Of a stretch of DNA of 64,000 bases, positions 60,301-64,000 are shown piece after piece. Position 1 is the first letter of the stretch, and the number at the start of each line of letters is the position of its first letter. The translations under genes and the position numbers were made by a program. Below the pieces are notes generated by a model, which worked only from the letters and a program-made list of their open reading frames with translations, searched no databases and was not told the DNA's origin. Source of the stretch: Arenicola marina (lineage: Eukaryota > Annelida > Polychaeta > Arenicolidae); NCBI GenBank assembly GCA_964019135.1, contig OZ025253.1, positions 4,159,059 through 4,223,058 of the forward strand, read 5' to 3'.

Positions 60301-63300
60301 TGGTTGACATGTTCATTTAAAATGCCTCCCAGTCTTTAGACCGATAAGCGATCACTCACCGATGCTGCACCATTTGTTGGTTGTCCCGTTGTAACACTGA
60401 CAGAGAGGATCGCAGTCACAGCGATAATCCGTTCCCATGGCAACGCACGTGCCATGGACACATGGGCTGACGGCGCAAGGATCTATACGGGAGGAAAATG
60501 GAACAAACGAAACTACATTTGTAGAGATTTAAAAAGCTTTGACGAGTATTAATAGGTTAGAGTTCATTATAAGTTCAGAACACATTATGTAATAATTGCT
60601 ACTCCGGTAGTAACTAGAGTGCATTATGAAGGCAGGTGGCCAAGTGTCGTCATCATTATTGAAGCTGTAGCAAGACGCTAGGTGTTTTAAGATGGCTAAT
60701 CATAGCCAGGGGCGTGAAGCCTGATGACACGTAAGCAGCGCCACCTGCCGTCTGATACATCCACTTTGGGCACAAAGTTCAAACCCTAATGTTTATGTTT
60801 ATCGTTGTCGCAGCTGCGGCAGACAGAAACAGCTAAAGAGAAGCACTTCACGGAGACTTGAGAACTGTCCGTTATGATAATATAGGAGGGCGAGACCTGA
60901 GGTGCCTTGCTTGATTCCACAATAACTCGGACATTACGTGTTAAAGCCACGAGTTCAAAGATCAGTAAATGTTTCAATAGAAGTTTATAGTATTTGTTCC
61001 ACATAATCACTATAAACGCGTTCGTCAAGTAGCAATTTATTTCCGGGAGCATTGCATCTAAGCGCTATTTGGAAAGTCCCATATGATTTCACAAGATTGA
61101 CAGGTGAGCTTTGATGCAGTGAGTAGGCATCTGTTGGTGAGAGCGTGTATTGCCCTCATGCTTCAGTACGTTTCTTTGAGTTCAAGCCATGAGCAGAGAG
61201 AATAGGAATCTCAGTGTAAAAACACATGCGTGTGTATTCCGGGTATGGGGCGATTACATTGTAAATGTAATCGATTACGACTACTTGGACATTTCATGAT
61301 TACGATTACGATTACGATTACAGGAAATATGAAAGTATTCCATTAATATTACGATGACATTGAAAGTAATCATGATTACAATCATGATTACTTTCTATGT
61401 TTTTAATAAATAAGCCCCTGACTAGGCCTCCTGGTCGGAAGAGTGGCGGCTTTTTCATCATAGGGCTGTTCAATTCCCGACGGACAAATTTTTTTGAGGG
61501 CATTTACTGATGGTTACAGCCCCTGGTAGTCACTTTTAGAAGAACAATCTTCGATCGTAATTAGTGATTGCAAGACTAATCAAAATACCAGCATACAAGT
61601 TATTATATTAAACATATTAAATAGTTTAATATAAAAAACACAATATACATTTTGGATACCAATCCGCTGCAATTATTCTTATCTTCCTTATAACAAAGTG
61701 TGGTGGTAACAAAACTTATGTTCTCTACGTTAAATGGCAGGTAAAAAAAGGGACGCCACAATTAATGCTATAGGACACGGGGATATCCGTACCATACGTT
61801 GCCCCGCCCCACTACTGTCACCCAATCGAGTACTTTTTATAACAACATCTCTTCCAATCCAACTATATAGAGTACAATAACAGAAGCATCTAAACCCATC
61901 CCGTCACAGCCCCCACCCACCCACTCCCAACAATATAGACCGCTCTGGACTATCTCTAGTTATCCAATGCAAACAAGATAATTATGGGATGAGAAGGTGG
62001 CCCACATTCGGGTATCCAGTCGGCTTAATTTGTTATATCTGGTTATGTCTCGGGGTGGGGCACAAAGGACTGGGAAAGGCAGGGTTTTTTTCAGTGGGGG
62101 GGGGTGCATCTACAGGACCCCAGTGGCAAGTTTCCATTTGTAATACATGGAAAGTGTGACACGTTCAGTTTGGAGATGAAACAGTGAACATAGCAAAGTA
62201 ATCATCAAAAGTGATCATGATTACATTAACAATGTAATCTATTACGATTACTTGGAAAATGTAATCGATTACAATCGATTACAATTACTGATTATGATTA
62301 CCCCATGTTTGGTGTATTCCTCTTTGATGTCAGTTTAGTCGTTCGCAGAATATAAGTTCGTGTGTGCAAAAATGAAGGAAAAAGGTTTTCCCTTCTACTA
62401 TTTTGGGCGTTATAATTAATGTAGAAGAATAATATCAGCTAATGTTGTTTTGACGTGACAAACTTTAAACTTACAACCGCTAACTTTTAACTTACAACCG
62501 TTAACTTTTAACTTACAACCGTTAACTTTTAACTTACAACCGTCATTCAAATCGTAAAGTTGCACCGGCAGTTGCCCTGGTTGTGTACCGTCCTAATACA
62601 ACGTGTCTGATGAAATGTCATATGCAAGCGAATATATACATATATATAATTGTAGAAGCTGTAGCAAGACCACACTTTGTGAAATCCCGCCAAACAACGA
62701 CTGCGACTCTGAGGCTCAAGACAATATGGGATGTGCAAATGTGTCCAGTGTTATATATATATACATGTATAAAACTGGAAATGATAATCTTAGGGTCGGT
62801 GCGGGTGGAGCCGCCAAAAGTTCACATTACCACGTCCCATCTGTGTCTTGGGCCTCAGATTCGCAGTGGTTGTTTGGCGTGATTTAACCCATGGGCACAC
62901 AAAGGTGGCGCAAAACATTGCTCCATCGCCGTACCTGGCGTCGTTGATTTCATTGATGGAGTGGACACGGCAGCCGACTCTCTTGTCGGGTCAAACGTTA
63001 TAACCTGGTCATCGCTTGTCGCAGCTGGATCAAAACGTATTTTCATACTTATTCTAGGTAGACACGGAACAATTCGTTCAGCCAGAAAATTAGCAGCAGT
63101 GTTAATAATAGAGCGAGTATCCAACACTTGTATATTTTAAGTCTATACATGATAACACAACTATTAAGATGACGATGGATCTTATCTAAGATTCTAAATT
63201 TGCCGATTTCAAGTAAACAACAACTAGCATGGGTTTAGTTTGAACGCTAATCTTCTTGTTGCTAACATAGCCCAATTCGTTCAGGTTGACATGAAAAAAA

Positions 63301-63576
63301 CATTAGTAAGCGGAATCATAAGTTGGCTAAGTCATATGCCAGGTTTTTGATATGAAATTGGGTTTTTGTTCATATTCTTACCAGAGCTAATGATGTATCC
63401 GGCGCAGGGAACGTTATGGGAATCATGACAAGATTGACTGGCGGGATCGAACACAAGTCCTCCCGCACACGGCCTCTCGTAGGCCATACCCGATGCGCAC
63501 ATGATGTACTTCGAACAGTCAAATGGGTGTGGATAACGTCCATCTAACACTCCAGAACAGCTCGAGTCTATGATAT
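52088..63576 (-). CDS. Gene D: chitin-binding/EGF/IPT membrane protein (5' end beyond window)
   Basis: Exons on the - strand: 63382-63576 CBM14, (62935-63046 decayed linker), 60360-60482 EGF, 59681-59875 CBM14, 59220-59339 and 57456-57575 linkers, 55958-56096, 55662-55841, 55033-55174, 54462-54785 and 53750-53911 IPT, 52088-53143 TM and tail. All listed junctions are GT/AG and phases agree (1-1 modules, then 1-2, 2-2, 2-0, 0-0, 0-0), giving one continuous frame. This is the most complete family member: repeated chitin-binding and EGF modules outside, IPT stem, one TM helix, and a tail that ends with two YQN motifs. The signal exon should lie beyond 64000. Confidence 0.78.
52306..52432. repeat. 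42-bp coding VNTR in gene D tail, 3 copies
   Basis: Same family as the B and C arrays (ccctccgtcctccctccccg-type). Short here, with the frame continuing into a unique C terminus, so D probably shows the ancestral state. Confidence 0.88.
53244..53375. repeat. 26-bp tandem repeat, 5 copies, gene D intron
   Basis: Unit cccccacccaccctcggcca plus agcttg, between the TM exon and the preceding IPT exon. It lies at the intron position where gene A carries its 62-bp array, with unrelated sequence. Confidence 0.92.
53750..53911 (-). CDS. Gene D exon: last IPT half
   Basis: 162 bp, phase 0-0, GYFVDVIDVSNY to DVTHTIQ, with GVCQGV and LLVCIPP. Donor CAG|gtgagt. Confidence 0.87.
54100..54215. repeat. Degenerate TAATTACTG/TAATTAATG repeat
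   Basis: Irregular 9-bp units (taattactg, taattaatg, caattactg) in a gene D intron. Confidence 0.8.
54462..54785 (-). CDS. Gene D exon: IPT domain (324 bp)
   Basis: 108 codons, [10 protein letters not shown] to LNIP, phase 0-0. The clear acceptor (tcacag|GTTTGC) and donor (CCG|gtaaat) here fixed the exon ends used for A, B and C. Confidence 0.88.
55033..55174 (-). CDS. Gene D exon: IPT domain start
   Basis: 142 bp, one codon longer than in B and C, phase 2-0. [18 protein letters not shown] with an NVT sequon. Acceptor ttgcag|AGG, donor GAG|gtattg. Confidence 0.86.
55662..55841 (-). CDS. Gene D exon: IPT end and inter-IPT linker (180 bp)
   Basis: Phase 2-2. NDTTLTALTPVGMETD... to [20 protein letters not shown]. 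Donor TTGA|gtgagt, acceptor acctag|CAAC. Confidence 0.87.
   Translation of the reverse strand, partial: QRHHPDGIDTRWHGDGFGTVVTYQPPSPRWASHPIGRTLDLHLQGKPQHLGHLPAHHVT
55958..56096 (-). CDS. Gene D exon: first IPT domain start
   Basis: 139 bp, phase 1-2. [20 protein letters not shown]..., donor CACCT|gtgagt, acceptor cccttag|AG. Confidence 0.87.
56097..57455 (-). other. Gene D intron
   Basis: 1.36 kb. 56560-57180 is repeated at about 60640-61240 as part of the 3.7-kb tandem duplication. An open stretch at 56531-56950 (ESSKAPHVSPSYI...) is matched only in part at 60786-61052 and lacks splice support. Confidence 0.55.
57456..57575 (-). CDS. Gene D exon: Ser/Thr-rich linker, copy 1
   Basis: 120 bp, phase 1-1, acceptor gttcag|CT, donor TCAG|gtacgg. 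RITMISFDPAATSDDQV and FTPSVKSTTS. The CBM14 exon that accompanies the other linker copies is absent upstream of this one. Confidence 0.55.
57840..58680. repeat. Duplicated intron block (pairs with 61475-62310)
   Basis: About 840 bp, collinear, offset about 3.65 kb. Includes ggtagtcacttttagaagaa, tatagagtacaataacagaa and gtaatcgattac motifs. Non-coding. Confidence 0.88.
58973..59163. mobile_element. Short inverted-repeat element in gene D intron
   Basis: Left arm 58973-59027 (gccaaacaaccactgcgact...) pairs with right arm 59109-59163 (...gtcccagtggtggtttggc). Related pieces occur at 24540-25360, 57300-57395 and 62610-62880. Probably a non-autonomous element or a palindrome carried along with the exon module. 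Confidence 0.5.
59220..59339 (-). CDS. Gene D exon: Ser/Thr-rich linker, copy 2
   Basis: 120 bp, phase 1-1, acceptor gtccag|CT, donor TCAG|gtacgg. RITMIRFDPATTSADQV and FTPSVKSTTS. It lies 341 bp downstream of the CBM14 exon, as in the other modules. Confidence 0.58.
59681..59875 (-). CDS. Gene D exon: chitin-binding type-2 (CBM14) domain, copy b
   Basis: 195 bp (65 codons), phase 1-1, acceptor tatttcag|AT, donor TCTG|gtaaga. Six Cys with the HPFDCSKYIIC signature, then GLVYNPASQSC and VPCAG, a textbook peritrophin-A pattern. Confidence 0.9.
60360..60482 (-). CDS. Gene D exon: EGF-like domain
   Basis: 123 bp, phase 1-1, acceptor gtatag|AT, donor ATCG|gtgagt. CAVSPCVHGTCVAMGTDYRC then DCDPLCQCYNGTTNKWCS. 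It matches gene C 46199-46321; the next copy in the duplication should lie just beyond position 64000. Confidence 0.84.
60540..62610. other. Gene D intron, second unit of the 3.7-kb duplication
   Basis: Repeats 56.6-58.9 kb. Adds a palindrome-rich stretch at 61250-61400 (gattacgattac, gtaatcatgattac) related to 58560-58670 and 62200-62300. No exon visible. Confidence 0.6.
62935..63046 (-). pseudogene. Gene D: decayed linker exon, copy 3
   Basis: The donor CCAG|gtacgg is kept, but the acceptor tgtcCAG|CTAG of the other copies reads CTAC|CTAG here, and the next AG would lead into a stop. The internal frame is still mostly open, so loss is recent, or an unseen acceptor is used. Confidence 0.5.
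63382..63576 (-). CDS. Gene D exon: chitin-binding type-2 (CBM14) domain, copy a
   Basis: 195 bp, phase 1-1, 86 to 90 percent alike to copy b by eye. Acceptor attccag|AT, donor TCTG|gtaaga. HPFDCSKYIMC, GLVFDPASQSC, VPCAG. It is followed on the + side by sequence matching 59880-60280 up to the window end. Confidence 0.9.
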
Positions 63577-64000
63577 CTGGAATAAACAAACCAGAGTCGG
63601 TATTAACCCCTACCATCTGCTTAATTTAAGTGCGACATTCGTGGCCCTTGGCGTTATTGCTAGAACTGTTTGTCATTGTCCCGTAATGTGTTTGTACTGT
63701 TCAGCTCTACATCAAATATATGTTCATGTCGGAATCAAATTCATGTTTACATCACATTTATGAGCTTATACCGTGACAATACACCCCAACATATATGAAA
63801 GGTATGACTGTGTTTACTCATTATGATATAAGTCCATACCTGGGATCCCATTGTTGTTAATCCAAAGGATGCCTACCTATAATAAATATAGACCGCGGCC
63901 CTATGTAGACAGGTAACCATATGACCCAGTTGACTATATAAGGGCGCATGCCTGGTTGTGCCTAACTGACAGGGTGCTTTGTATATAAGAAACGCAAAAT

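Overview
The window looks like genomic DNA of an invertebrate animal. Genes are split by GT-AG introns, exons are joined in matching phase (many 1-1 modules), and the DNA carries minisatellites, a MITE and tRNA-derived debris. The proteins combine type-2 chitin-binding, EGF-like and plexin-type IPT/TIG domains. The phylum cannot be fixed from sequence alone. No bacterial, viral or phage genes are visible.

The window is one tandem family of four related single-pass membrane protein genes, called A to D here. Gene A (+) enters from the left edge and ends at 10083. Genes B (14593-26427), C (36073-47095) and D (52088 to beyond the right edge) lie head-to-tail on the - strand. Their shared 3' half has five exons (139, 180, 139/142, 324, 162 bp, identical sizes and phases between copies) encoding plexin-like IPT domains. 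A terminal exon with a transmembrane segment and a cytoplasmic tail follows. The plexin RasGAP domain is absent, and no sema domain is visible. The 5' half is made of phase 1-1 modules: signal peptide, EGF-like, six-Cys chitin-binding (CBM14/peritrophin-A) and a Ser/Thr-rich linker exon. In gene D a 3.7-kb EGF/CBM14/linker block is tandemly duplicated.

Layout: 1-10083 gene A, with a 7.9-kb 62-bp minisatellite in its last intron; 10051-12300 a 57/58-bp array grown out of gene A's last codons and probably forming its 3' UTR; 12.3-14.3 kb intergenic; 14.3-26.4 kb gene B with a C-terminal 42-bp coding VNTR, an 18-bp array that can be read as a 2313-bp exon, and a 12-bp array; 26.4-35.9 kb flank with telomere-like repeats, a MITE and a tRNA-Cys-like relic; 35.9-47.1 kb gene C with the same VNTR, shrunken or expanded versions of the same arrays, and a 33-bp array; 47.1-51.7 kb a second copy of the 26-36 kb flank; 52.1-64 kb gene D.

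The likely role is a cell-surface receptor that binds chitin or glycans through its outer modules and holds them on an IPT stalk. Gene D's tail ends with two YQN motifs of the type bound by Grb2-class SH2 domains. Genes A, B and C lack that end, and each has tandem repeats at the corresponding place. Gene B gives a continuous in-frame spliced model of 1567 codons. Gene C appears broken: the first IPT exon and most of the second are gone, replaced by tandem repeat. Function is inferred from domains only.
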